Source of the DNA: Oceanospirillaceae bacterium | GTDB lineage: Bacteria > Pseudomonadota > Gammaproteobacteria > Pseudomonadales > Balneatricaceae | Length of the DNA stretch: 52,860 nt | Direction of reading: 5' to 3' | Assembly (NCBI GenBank): GCA_013373085.1 | Contig: JABXIM010000198.1 | Coordinates: 1 to 52,860 of the forward strand | Notes under the pieces: model-generated | What the model was told of the DNA's origin: nothing | Seen by the model: the letters and a program-made list of their open reading frames with translations, nothing else | The model's database searches: none | Made by a program: the position numbers and the translations under genes | Part shown: positions 43,601 through 52,380 of the stretch, piece by piece | How positions within the stretch are numbered: position 1 is the stretch's first letter | Layout: each line of letters starts with the position of its first letter

Positions 43601-44038
43601 GCTTGTGAGTTTTTATGTGCGGAATTTTCTACCTAAAGGCTAGGGGTAGACTGATAGGTTAATTTTGGTTAAGGCTATTCGGGAGGTGCATTTTATGCGC
43701 TTTTTGGACGGCTCTAAACTGAATTTTATTGCTAATAAATTGAGTAAATATATTAGGTATAGTGCTTTTTTAAATAGTTAAGTGGGTTTTCTAACATAAT
43801 AGGTATGTGTTTTAATCTTATGGGTTAGGCTAAACTTTATAAGTACATTGTATATAGCGTCTTGATGCTATTAGAGTGTATGTGAAAGGTTTTTGCTTCC
43901 CTATCAATGCATTGATATGCTTTCTAGACTATTTGAGGATATTCCTACATCCAGCATATTCGCATTGTCGAGCAAAAGAATTCTATCTCTTAGATATACG
44001 GCATTGCTTTTATGATATGTCTAACATAAAAGGTATTT
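43601..44038. other. 438-bp AT-rich gene-free stretch
   Basis: No intact gene. A 15-codon frame at 43615-43662 begins MCGIFYLKARG, like the N-terminus of class II glutamine amidotransferases (asparagine synthase type, Cys2), then stops, so it may be the start of a lost asnB-like gene. The rest is AT-rich with many stops in all frames. Confidence 0.45.
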
Positions 44039-45013
44039 ATGATCCTTAATACTGAAAATATTGTCAGCTTGATTTCGGATACTATAAAAACTATGGATGA
44101 TTTTCCAAGGTACGATGGTGATTTTCCACGTTGGGAAGAGTCTTTTAGAAGAGTTGAGAGTCATATAAAATCCACGACTGATGGTTTTTTCGGCGAGGAT
44201 AAAAAGGATCGATACGTCGCTAACTTTCCATTGCGTGAAAATATTCTTAAATTGATAGTTAAGGAAGCATATGGGCGAATGCCCTTTAATAAGGAATATG
44301 TGCTTAAGAGTTATCAGCGATTTCATGGTGGTAAGCCTTATCTTTTTTATCCTGCGAGAAATGCTAAAAAATTAATTATATTAGTGACTGGGTATGTTTC
44401 ATATGTGTCTTATAATCGATTTAGTTGGTTCTTCGATGAGGCAGAGGTCTGGGACCGGGATATAGCATATTTATTCCTTTGCGATCCTAGTCGTCATTGG
44501 TATGTTGGAAAAGAAGGGAGTGACGACTTAGAGATATATTCTGAAATTATTTATAAAACCGTTGAGTCTTTAGAGATATCAAAGGAAGATGTTTATATAG
44601 TGGGTGCGTCGATGGGTGGATATGGAGCATTGGTTTTAGGGTGTAAAACTAGTTTGGGAGGAGTGATAAGTGTCCATCCTCAGTTATCATTTAAGAGCAC
44701 CTTGCGGTATGGGCACAGGCTGTGGGCAAAGAAAATATCAGAATGTGGTGTGAACTTTATTGATATAGATGATCTTTTTGCTTCGAGTGATATAATTCCG
44801 CCTATTTATTTAGAGGTGAGCAGGAACTCGTCGGATGAATTTAATCTGGATAATGTTATCTATGAGTTGAATAAGAAGAATTGTGTTTATACTATTAGTA
44901 GGCATGCTTCGCTCGTTCACGAAACGGCTAGTCCTAGTAGAGCGAAAATTGAGGCGGTTATTAATTTTATGGAGTTGAGTAAAAAGCTTAATAGTGTTGA
45001 TGATGTTGCTTAG
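44039..45013 (+). CDS. Alpha/beta hydrolase-like protein of the capsule cassette
   Basis: 324 residues. Nucleophile elbow VGASMGGYGALVLG with Ser191; likely catalytic His in ISRHASLVHETAS (His289 or His294); the preceding strand KLIILVTGYVSYV fits the oxyanion strand. N-terminal 100 residues are helical and unrecognised. Similar hydrolases in glycan loci act as acetyl- or acyl-esterases or transferases; the Asp2-like accessory proteins for glycoprotein acetylation have the same core. A role in editing acyl groups on the capsule is only an inference. AT-rich, last intact gene before the IS graveyard. Confidence 0.7.
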   Translation: MILNTENIVSLISDTIKTMDDFPRYDGDFPRWEESFRRVESHIKSTTDGFFGEDKKDRYVANFPLRENILKLIVKEAYGRMPFNKEYVLKSYQRFHGGKPYLFYPARNAKKLIILVTGYVSYVSYNRFSWFFDEAEVWDRDIAYLFLCDPSRHWYVGKEGSDDLEIYSEIIYKTVESLEISKEDVYIVGASMGGYGALVLGCKTSLGGVISVHPQLSFKSTLRYGHRLWAKKISECGVNFIDIDDLFASSDIIPPIYLEVSRNSSDEFNLDNVIYELNKKNCVYTISRHASLVHETASPSRAKIEAVINFMELSKKLNSVDDVA

Positions 45014-45060
45014 AAATTGCCTTATATTTGTACTTGTATGAGACAGTATTAGGTGTTTTT

Positions 45061-45115
45061 TAGTATTTAGTATTTAGTATTTAGTATTTAGTATTTAGTA
45101 TTTAGTATTTAGTAT
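45061..45115. repeat. 7-bp tandem repeat (TAGTATT, about 7.9 copies)
   Basis: Seven perfect copies plus six bases of an eighth, about 50 bp after the hydrolase gene. It is non-coding, and perfect repeats imply recent expansion and probable length variation between isolates. Confidence 0.95.
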
Positions 45116-45241
45116 GAAGAATAGAGCTATTGCCTCTAAGGTATTGTACTTTGTTTTTGCTAAACGAAAGTGATTGATGGGTACGTTTCATAGCATCTAT
45201 AATTGCTTTTGCATTACCTGAATTACTATAGGTACTTTGCC

Positions 45242-45687
45242 TGACCTTTCCCTCTAAAGTAACACCATGACCCCGATGAGTTCTCTCGCGAAGTGGTCGG
45301 TAAGTTCACGCTTCCTGAATAGTAAGTTACTGCAACTGTGTGGGGGAGGAAAATAGATAATCTGCAATAACGGAACAGAGTTTGTCAGTAAGGAGATGCT
45401 TTTCTTGAGTCGGGATGAAGGTGCTTGACTTGGGCTTATCCAGCCAGGAATACCGGCTCATAATGCGCTCTTCGAAAGTCTGAACGGAAAATTTCGCAAC
45501 GAGTGCATCGCCACTGACTCAGAACGCTCGACGAGGCACGAGTGGAGGTTGATCTATGGAGAAACCACTGTATGTAACAAAGTGAAACTTCACAGTGCAC
45601 TCGGGTTCGTTCCGCCCGAGCAATATTCGCAGTAAGTAGTATAATGAAATCTCATCAAGGCGATGGTACTACCCTAGGTAAAAAGTC
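45242..45687 (+). mobile_element. Internally deleted IS3-family element (copy A)
   Basis: Starts TGACCTTTCCCTCTAAAGTA and ends GGTAAAAAGTC preceded by CGATGGTACTAC, a degenerate inverted match. Between them is only the 3' part of orfB: after a DE-SREV-like start (45262-45290) comes NGTEFVSKEM, LIQPGIPAHNALFESLNGKF and HSALGFVPPEQYSQ with a stop at 45633-45635. That is the catalytic C-terminal half of an IS3-family transposase with frame breaks and an internal stop; orfA and the first half of orfB are deleted. Confidence 0.75.
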
Positions 45688-45911
45688 GCGCCGCGCAGGC
45701 ATTCATTCTTCAGCCTTTGGATTATTAAATGGAGATGCAGTTTTACTGCAAACGGCTATCTTGGCATGTTCGTAGGCTAAGCAGGTAGCACCAAGGGATA
45801 GGTGAAGGGAGTCTTGGAGCTCGAAGGTGTAGCGTATTGTGCCGAAATTACTGGCGGGAGTCTGCTATTGGCTTGTCGACCACGTCTGTCCTCTTTAGAT
45901 TTTCATTTTTT

Positions 45912-46735
45912 TGACCTTTTTCCCGTGAAGTAATACCGATGATATCGGCATGATTTTCATTTACTCTACGGATGATACGATCTCGACATGAAGTAGCATT
46001 TGACCGAAAAATAGATTATCAATGCGTTCAACGTGCAGGAGTCAATTAAAAAGTTTTGGGTATTTGTCGTGACTTAAGCTTATTGGGCAAATTTTACAAT
46101 TGGTTCTGCAGGTACGCTGGTTTGTAAGTTGAAATTATGAAAGCTTCGATGCCGAAGATAATAATCTAAAGAAGCACTTGGCTGAGAAACTTTCGGAGGT
46201 CGATGCGGATAAGGATACGCTTGTCAATAAGTGCTGAGGACTGTTCGACGAGTTGCTTCCCTCACTGAGGGCAACCGCCTGTGTGAGCAGTCTGCTTGCC
46301 ACAAGGGGCGTGTCAGTAGGACGGCCCATATCTGGCCGAGCCTCGAGATGGCCCTCAGTTTCGTGCGAAGGTTAAATAGCTGGCAGTGGAACAATCTGCC
46401 TACAGGTATTTTTGCCCCACGGCTTGCTCAAGGCCGAAGGGTTGGTTCTGAACAGGAAGCGGGCGTATCGGGTCGACAGCGAAGAAGGGCTACAAGTTTG
46501 GGCTAAGAAGCGAAGAATACTTCAGCGAGCCCGGCAGCCAATAGAGGTCCCAACGCGTTTTAATGGGTGTTGGTCAGTGGACGTTTTGTATCGACCTAGC
46601 TCGAGCGGCAGGTGTTTTCGAGTCCTAAATGTTCTCGATGAGTGCTCTCGCGAAGTGTCTGGCATGTTAGCGATCTCGATCAGCGTTCGCTCGGCTGCGC
46701 GTTTCCAGGATCAGCTACAGGAACTACGGGCCTGG
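45912..46735 (+). mobile_element. Truncated IS3-family element (copy B): left end, orfA and 5' orfB
   Basis: Left end TGACCTTTTTCCCGTGAAGT resembles the left end of copy A. A decayed orfA follows from ATG 45988 (LTEKxIINAFNVQES, then YNWFCRYAGL and DNNLKKHLAEKLSEVDADKD, with stops and frameshifts). orfB begins near 46210 (LCEQSACHKGRVSRT, then LLKAEGLVLNRKRAYRVDSE, FNGCWSVDVLY and VLNVLDECSREVSG) and breaks off near 46735. It holds exactly the part missing from copy A, overlapping it only at the DECSREV motif. Confidence 0.75.
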
Positions 46736-46925
46736 ATCCGCGACGAGGATTTGAGGGCCAGCCTCCGCGCCAAGGTCGAGCATCCGATGCTAGATCATAA
46801 AATAGCTGTTTGTTTTCGTGAAAGCCAGTTGACGTGATCTGAAAAAAAGACGGCAAACTGACGATGCTGTTTGCTCTATCAAACCTCACTCGTCTGAATC
46901 ACATGTTGTGGGGGAGCGATTAATC
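46736..46925 (+). pseudogene. IS5-family transposase C-terminal remnant
   Basis: RASLRAKVEHPM, where IS5-family transposases have the conserved AKVEHPF of the last catalytic Glu region, then, after a stop and frame change, KLTMLFALSNLTRLNHML, matching the family's C-terminal LFALSNL. The first piece is in the same frame as the preceding IS3 orfB fragment, so a chimeric 141-codon ORF (46412-46837) spans the junction. Confidence 0.65.
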
Positions 46926-47089
46926 TATCGGTACTGGCGGTAAAGGCAGTTCGCAGATGGAAAAGCAGAAAGTGGCATTTAGCTTCAGTTCCAGTTGCGG
47001 CTTTTTTGAGTCACAGCGGAAGTAAGAGGTTAATCACATTCTTCTTATGTGTGGTTTTCAAGTTCCACTAATTAATATTTTTATATTGC
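46926..47089. other. AT-rich stretch before kpsF
   Basis: No gene. Probably contains the ribosome site and perhaps a promoter for kpsF; composition shifts back to higher GC inside kpsF. Confidence 0.4.
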
Positions 47090-48073
47090 ATGAGTATTTT
47101 TATTATGAAGTTAAGAAAGGTGGTTGGTACGAACGATAATGAGATTTTGTCAAGTGGTATTCGTAGTATTTCGGAGCAAGCAAAAGCGCTGAATAGCCTC
47201 TCTGCTTCTTTAGATGCCGAGTTTGTCTATGCCGTAAAGCTTATTCTCGAGAATAGTGGACGGTTGATTATATCTGGCATGGGAAAGTCTGGTCACATTG
47301 GAAGAAAAATGGCCGCTAGCTTGGCATCAACCGGCACTAGAGCCTTTTTTGTACATCCTGGCGAAGCGTTTCATGGCGACTTGGGTATGATTGCGCCAGA
47401 AGATATCGTATTGCTGATATCGAATTCTGGTGAGACAGATGAGATTCTAAAGCTAATACCAACGCTCAAGAGCTTTGGTAATAAGATTATCGGTTTGCAT
47501 GGAAATGCAGAATCAACACTCGCAAAGCATTCGGATGTCAATCTCATTGCTCGTGTAAAACGCGAGGTATGTCCCCATAACCTCGCTCCAACAACGTCGA
47601 CGATTGCCGCAATGGCCCTAGGTGATGCCCTGACTGTTGCGCTAATGGAGCAGCGCGACTTTCAGCCACATGACTTTGCTCGTTTTCATCCGGGTGGGAG
47701 TTTGGGTCGGCGGCTGTTGACGTCGGTTAAAGATGTGATGAAATCCAACGGGCTCCCGGTGGTCACGCCCGATACATTGGTGCGCGACTGCCTTTTTGTT
47801 ATGACCAAGAGTCGTACCGGACTTGCGATTGTCGTTGATCGTAATAAGATTGTCGGAACCCTTACTGATGGTGATCTTCGTAGAGCGCTACTTGTCGCTG
47901 ATGACGCCATGATGCATCCAGTCAAGGATTACATGACTTCCAGTCCCGTAACGATCCACGAAAACGAAAAACTAGCCAGTGCCGAAGATTTACTTAAGCA
48001 GAATAAAATCAAGGCATTGTTGGTTGTAGATGATGAAGAGCAGCTTGTAGGTCTCGTTGAATATAATGTGTGA
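47090..48073 (+). CDS. kpsF: Arabinose-5-phosphate isomerase KpsF
   Basis: 327 residues (ATG 47090, or 47105 at MKLRKVVG). Interconverts ribulose-5-phosphate and arabinose-5-phosphate, the first step to Kdo. SIS domain with ISGMGKSGHIGRKMAASLAS, GDLGMIAPEDIVLLISNSGE and NLAPTTSTIAAMALGDALTV; then HPGGSLGRRLL and two CBS repeats to the end (residues about 205-327). All catalytic motifs missing from the paralogue at 33012 are intact here. Supplies Kdo for the capsule linker built by KpsC. A 53-bp gap separates it from kpsC. Confidence 0.94.
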   Translation: MSIFIMKLRKVVGTNDNEILSSGIRSISEQAKALNSLSASLDAEFVYAVKLILENSGRLIISGMGKSGHIGRKMAASLASTGTRAFFVHPGEAFHGDLGMIAPEDIVLLISNSGETDEILKLIPTLKSFGNKIIGLHGNAESTLAKHSDVNLIARVKREVCPHNLAPTTSTIAAMALGDALTVALMEQRDFQPHDFARFHPGGSLGRRLLTSVKDVMKSNGLPVVTPDTLVRDCLFVMTKSRTGLAIVVDRNKIVGTLTDGDLRRALLVADDAMMHPVKDYMTSSPVTIHENEKLASAEDLLKQNKIKALLVVDDEEQLVGLVEYNV

Positions 48074-48132
48074 TTGTTGTCAATGTGGCGATTTGACGTG
48101 TATTTGACGGATGTCTTGGGCAGTCTTTGTAT

Positions 48133-50142
48133 ATGATTGGCTATTTTTCTGCTGGTATAGATCGTATCAAGCACCTTTCTGCGTTTCTTGATGCACCGTG
48201 TAAAAAGGTAAGCGGCTATTACCCCGGCGGCTCGCTTCACGCTATTGCAGGTTGGGGTCTAAAACCCACTAGCTGGCGAGCGAGAAAGTATGCGGCTGCC
48301 CGTAGCTTGCCATATATTTCGTTGGAGGACGGCTTTTTGCGTTCTCTTGATCTTGGTGTTTCGGGCGCGGCGACGCACAGCCTTATCGTCGATCATAGTG
48401 GAATATATTACGATGCTACCCGTAAAAGCGATCTGGAATCATTAATTCTTGCGGGAAAGCAGACCAAGCAAGAGTTGCTACGAGCTACAGATTGCATGCA
48501 TCGGTTGACCTACAGTCGATTATCGAAGTACAACCATGCTCCTGATGAGCCGTTTTGCCTAGATTCAGGCAAACGCGGTGCGGTGCTGGTCGTCGATCAG
48601 ACCGTTGGGGATGCATCTGTTGAGTACGGATTGGCAGATGCTTCTTCGTTCGAGGGGATGCTGGTCGATGCGCTGGCCGATAATCCGGATAGCGAAGTGC
48701 TGGTCAAGGTCCACCCGGATGTAATTCGTGGAAGCAAACAAGGGTATCTGCTGGAAGCGGCCCGGCGTTATGGTTGTCGTGTGGTCGGAGAGGACCTTTC
48801 TCCCTGGTCTCTGCTGGATGCTGTGCAGAAAGTTTATGTCGTAACCAGCCAGATGGGGTTTGAAGGGCTCATAGCAGGTAAGGAAGTACATTGTTACGGT
48901 ATGCCGTTCTACGCGGGTTGGGGGCTGACGCGGGACAGGCTACTTTGTCCGCGACGGGGAGAGAAACGTTCATTGGAGCAGTTGTTCGCCGCTGCTTACA
49001 TCCAGTATTGCCGCTATATCAATCCTCTCACCGGTCAACGCTGTGAACTCGAAGAAACGATAGCGCTTATTGCGGATCAGAAACGCCATCTCGAGCGGTT
49101 TTCTGGAAAGTGGTTGGCCTGTGGCTTTTCCGGTTGGAAGAAGCGATTTCTCGGACAGTATTTTGGTTCCAAGAGCAAACTGAGATTTGCTCCTCTGGAC
49201 AAAAGGGCGTTAGGGCGGATAAAGGTAGACGAGCAGGCTGTCTGCTGGTCCAGTAAAATCACCGAAGCGTTCATTAGCGCATGCGAGTTAAAGGGGGCGG
49301 CGCTCTGGAGAATGGAAGACGGCTTCGTCCGTTCGGTTGGGCTGGGGGCCGATCTTGTTCGACCCTTGTCGCTCGTGATCGACTCGCGCGGCATCTACTA
49401 CGATGCGACGGTGCCGAGTGATCTGGAACATATTCTCAATCAGACGGAATTCTCTGATTTTCTGTTGCAACGTGCCCGGCAGGTACGTGAACGCTTGGTT
49501 AGTCTGAGATTATCAAAATATAATGTTGGCCGTTCCATATCTCTCGAGTTGCCTAGAGAGCGGAAGATCTTACTTGTGCCGGGTCAGGTTGAAACAGATG
49601 CCTCTATCGATAAAGGGTCGCCCCAGATTAAGACAAACGCCGAGCTGCTGGCTGCGGTGCGGCGGGAAAATCCCGAGGCTTTTATTATTTACAAACCGCA
49701 CCCCGACGTTTTGGGCGGTGGGCGTTATGGTGAGCTGCCGAACAATACAAGTGCCTCGCTCTATGATCTGCAGGTAACCGATATGGCGATCACCGACCTG
49801 CTGGATCGGGTGGATGAAGTCCATACTATGAGTTCGCTGACTGGTTTCGAGGCTCTGCTTAGAGGAGTTGATGTTTTCACTTATGGCATGCCGTTTTACG
49901 CAGGTTGGGGCTTGACTAGGGATCGACTAGCTTGTGAGCGCCGCCGGCGCAAACTGACACTGGATGAGCTGGTGACCGGTGCTTTAATTCTTTATCCGGT
50001 TTATGTGGATCCGGCTAGCGGGCAAGTATGTAACATCGAGACCGCCATAGACCTTATTGCTCGGGGTAGGGAAAAAGTTGGTCGACCGCCCTTGAAAACT
50101 AGGTTCTATCGGATGTTTAGAAACCGATTTTTGAAGCGTTGA
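48133..50142 (+). CDS. kpsC: Capsule beta-Kdo linker transferase KpsC
   Basis: 669 residues from ATG 48133 (MIGYFSAGIDRIKHL), preferred over TTG 48127 by similarity to the start of KpsC. Builds the poly-beta-Kdo linker on phosphatidylglycerol that marks ABC-dependent capsules. Two tandem GT modules (GT99 and GT107 in KpsC), each with the same landmarks: LEDGFLRSLDLGVSG / MEDGFVRSVGLGADL, VKVHPDVIRG / YKPHPDVLGG and CYGMPFYAGWGLTRDR / TYGMPFYAGWGLTRDR. Its usual partner KpsS is not seen in the window. Last gene of the recognisable capsule locus. Confidence 0.94.
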   Translation: MIGYFSAGIDRIKHLSAFLDAPCKKVSGYYPGGSLHAIAGWGLKPTSWRARKYAAARSLPYISLEDGFLRSLDLGVSGAATHSLIVDHSGIYYDATRKSDLESLILAGKQTKQELLRATDCMHRLTYSRLSKYNHAPDEPFCLDSGKRGAVLVVDQTVGDASVEYGLADASSFEGMLVDALADNPDSEVLVKVHPDVIRGSKQGYLLEAARRYGCRVVGEDLSPWSLLDAVQKVYVVTSQMGFEGLIAGKEVHCYGMPFYAGWGLTRDRLLCPRRGEKRSLEQLFAAAYIQYCRYINPLTGQRCELEETIALIADQKRHLERFSGKWLACGFSGWKKRFLGQYFGSKSKLRFAPLDKRALGRIKVDEQAVCWSSKITEAFISACELKGAALWRMEDGFVRSVGLGADLVRPLSLVIDSRGIYYDATVPSDLEHILNQTEFSDFLLQRARQVRERLVSLRLSKYNVGRSISLELPRERKILLVPGQVETDASIDKGSPQIKTNAELLAAVRRENPEAFIIYKPHPDVLGGGRYGELPNNTSASLYDLQVTDMAITDLLDRVDEVHTMSSLTGFEALLRGVDVFTYGMPFYAGWGLTRDRLACERRRRKLTLDELVTGALILYPVYVDPASGQVCNIETAIDLIARGREKVGRPPLKTRFYRMFRNRFLKR

Positions 50143-50471
50143 GGCGGCGTGGGATGGCTTCGAGCAGAGGGTTTCAGGGCTAAGATAGCAGCTTCGCATA
50201 GAGGCAATGGATTCTCTACGGGGCACTTTGGTAGCATCCCTGCCTGACCGAGCTTGTGGGTAGGGACATGCGCTGTACGACCGATTTCCTTCGGTGTCTG
50301 TATCAGGCTGTGCTGAGCGAGTGCTGGCAGCGGTCCGACCTGTGGGTGCCGGGCAATGACTGGAAAACGCTGGCGTTGATTGGCCGGATGGCTTAACGAT
50401 ATATTTTTATCGTGCCTTCGGGCCCCTGTCGACCTCTCTGCAACAAGCCTTTTCACGTTATGATAGGGACT
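50143..50471. other. 329-bp gap between kpsC and mntA with a possible small ORF
   Basis: A 42-codon frame (50268-50396, MRCTTDFLRCLYQAVLSE onwards, ending ALIGRMA) has no clear ribosome site or domain and may be the remains of a longer gene. No promoter could be assigned for mntA, though ATAGGGAC precedes its ATG. Confidence 0.35.
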
Positions 50472-50906
50472 ATGAGTATAAAGACAGATAGTCCAGCGAT
50501 CTCTGCTGAAAACGAAGCATTCGTCGAATCGCTTCGCATTCTTTGCACGGCACAAATCAAGCATTTACGTCTAGCCATCCTTTTTGGCTCATGTGGCAAA
50601 GGTACGGCGCGACCGGATAGTGATATCGATCTGGCCGTGCTGGCGAAAAAGCCCTTGTCGCTTGAAGAGCGCGAGTCGCTGATCGACGAAATTGCTGTAC
50701 TTACAGGCAGGCCAGTGGACCTCGTTGATCTCTTTGATGTGGGTGAGCCATTGCTTAATCAGATTCTGTCAACCGGCAGGCGGGTTGCCGGTGAGAACAC
50801 CGAATTCGCGAAATTGATGATGCGTAATGTCGTTGCCAATGCTGACTTCGTACCGTTGCAACAGCGGTTACTGAAAAAGAGACGGGATAGATGGATCAGG
50901 AGTTAA
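50472..50906 (+). CDS. mntA: MntA-like minimal nucleotidyltransferase antitoxin
   Basis: 144 residues from ATG 50472. Nucleotidyltransferase motif LFGSCGKGTARPDSDIDLAVL has GS-x10-D-x-D with both catalytic Asp, as in MntA enzymes that attach AMP to the HepT toxin's tyrosine and so inactivate it. The neighbouring gene, in 16-base overlap, is hepT (HEPN toxin), so this is a two-gene toxin-antitoxin system. The antitoxin is intact while the toxin is split by an insertion sequence. GC content is intermediate; the C-terminal Lys/Arg-rich tail is open to 50906. Confidence 0.88.
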   Translation: MSIKTDSPAISAENEAFVESLRILCTAQIKHLRLAILFGSCGKGTARPDSDIDLAVLAKKPLSLEERESLIDEIAVLTGRPVDLVDLFDVGEPLLNQILSTGRRVAGENTEFAKLMMRNVVANADFVPLQQRLLKKRRDRWIRS

Positions 50907-51032
50907 CAGCTCAAAAGCTTGAATCATTGCGACGTTGTATTAATCGCCTTGAAACCCGCTGTCCCGCTTCAGCTGATGACCTGACGGCGGACTTGGATGC
51001 GCAGGATATTGTCGCTCTCAATTTAACCCGTG

Positions 51033-51040
51033 CTGTACAG
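51033..51040. repeat. Target-site duplication, left copy
   Basis: CTGTACAG, repeated at 52373-52380 directly after the right end of the IS. It is 8 bp, as expected for ISL3 family, and is itself a perfect palindrome. Confidence 0.95.
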
Positions 51041-52372
51041 GGCTCTTCCCCACTCGTAGTGGGTTAGGCTTCTGATCTTCAGCCAGTTCCTGCATCATGG
51101 CCCATTCGTTTGTCACCGATCACGGACAACTGAATGGACCAGCAGACTCTCTATGAACGGATTCTTGGCCTTTCGGCGCCCTGGCGCGTACTCAATGTCG
51201 ATCTGGACGAACAGAGCGGAGAGGTCCGCGTTCATATCGACTGCGATGCAGCCGCTGTGCTTGCTTGCCCAGAGTGTGGCCGAGCAGCCCCTCGCTACGA
51301 CAGTCGAACAAGGACATGGCGGCATCTGGATACCTGCCAGTTTCAAACCCTAGTTATCGCTGCCGTTCCTCGAATCCAGTGCGAACAACATGGCTGCCGG
51401 ACGGTTCAAGTGCCGTGGGCAGAGGGTAACAGCCGTGACACCCAGCTTTTCGAAGTCCAAGTCATTCGTTGGTTGCAAGAGGCGTCTATTCGGGCTGTCA
51501 GCCGACAACTGAAGCTAAGCTGGAACGCCATCGATGGCATCATGGCGCGAGCTGTTAAACGAGGTTTGGACTCCTGCGACGAGTGTGGAATCCAACAACT
51601 CGCCGTAGATGAAACGTCATTTAGAAAGGGTCATGATTACGTCACCGTAGTCTCCAATGCACTGGGGCAGGTGCTGGCTGTCGAGGACGGAAAGTCATCC
51701 GAAAGCCTCTCCCGCTTTTATCAGAAACTATCAGAGCCTCAGAGAGATCAGATCCAGTCGGTCTCAATGGACATGAGCCCGGCCTTCCAAAAAGCGACTT
51801 TGCATCATGTGCCTTCGGCGCAAAAGAAAATTGCTTTCGACCACTTCCATATCGCGCAGGCGCTCACTGATGCACTGAACGCGACCCGCAAAGCAGAGTT
51901 ACTGACCATCGATAGCCGTCTGCGGCTAGAGATTCACCGTAGCCGTTTTCACTGGCTAAGGAGCCGGCATTCACTGGCGGATCATCACCGACAGCAGCTC
52001 AACAGCCTCGCCACCGCGCTATCGGATACAGCCTTGGTCTGGTACTTCAAAGAGAAGGCGCGAGACATCTGGAAAGGTAATCGAGTGCGCGGTGCCAAAG
52101 CCGCGTGGGAGGAGTGGATCGGGTTAGCGAAAGCCTCCTTAATCCGCCCACTGATGGCCGTCGCGAGAACGATAGAAGATCACTTGTGGGGCATCCTCAA
52201 CGCCATGCGGCTACAGGCATCAAATGCCTTAGCCGAGGCAATCAACAGCAAGATCAGGATGTTGAGAGTAAGAGCCTATGGCTATCGCAATAAGGATCGC
52301 TTCAAGCGTGCGATCCTGTTTCACTTCGGAGGGCTGCCGTTGGAGCCAACCCACTGCAACGGGTGAAGAGCC
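51041..52372 (+). mobile_element. Complete ISL3-family insertion sequence (1332 bp)
   Basis: Left end GGCTCTTCCCCACTCGTAG and right end complement GGCTCTTCACCCGTTG share the GGCTCTTC terminus typical of ISL3. One full transposase gene lies inside and an 8-bp duplication flanks it. Terminal repeats, ORF and duplication are all intact, so the insertion is young relative to the nearby IS3/IS5 remnants. Confidence 0.93.
51134..52366 (+). CDS. ISL3-family transposase
   Basis: 410 residues, full length. N-terminal zinc ribbon (CPECGRAAPRYDSRTRTWRH and, later, CEQHGC), HTH region, then the DDE domain of ISL3: first Asp in AVDETSFRKGHDYVTVVSN, second in SVSMDMSPAFQKATLHHVP, and the C-terminal AEAINSKIRMLRVRAYGYRN with the Glu. 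The TGA stop (52364-52366) overlaps the GTG that could start the downstream hepT fragment. Probably active. Confidence 0.93.
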   Translation: MDQQTLYERILGLSAPWRVLNVDLDEQSGEVRVHIDCDAAAVLACPECGRAAPRYDSRTRTWRHLDTCQFQTLVIAAVPRIQCEQHGCRTVQVPWAEGNSRDTQLFEVQVIRWLQEASIRAVSRQLKLSWNAIDGIMARAVKRGLDSCDECGIQQLAVDETSFRKGHDYVTVVSNALGQVLAVEDGKSSESLSRFYQKLSEPQRDQIQSVSMDMSPAFQKATLHHVPSAQKKIAFDHFHIAQALTDALNATRKAELLTIDSRLRLEIHRSRFHWLRSRHSLADHHRQQLNSLATALSDTALVWYFKEKARDIWKGNRVRGAKAAWEEWIGLAKASLIRPLMAVARTIEDHLWGILNAMRLQASNALAEAINSKIRMLRVRAYGYRNKDRFKRAILFHFGGLPLEPTHCNG

Positions 52373-52380
52373 CTGTACAG
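52373..52380. repeat. Target-site duplication, right copy
   Basis: CTGTACAG, identical to 51033-51040, bordering the right end of the ISL3 element; hepT sequence resumes at 52381. Confidence 0.95.

Noticed and set aside
33012-48073. Capsule locus being a prophage or integrative element
   Set aside because: No integrase, tRNA site or phage gene; IS remnants and base composition suffice to explain import.
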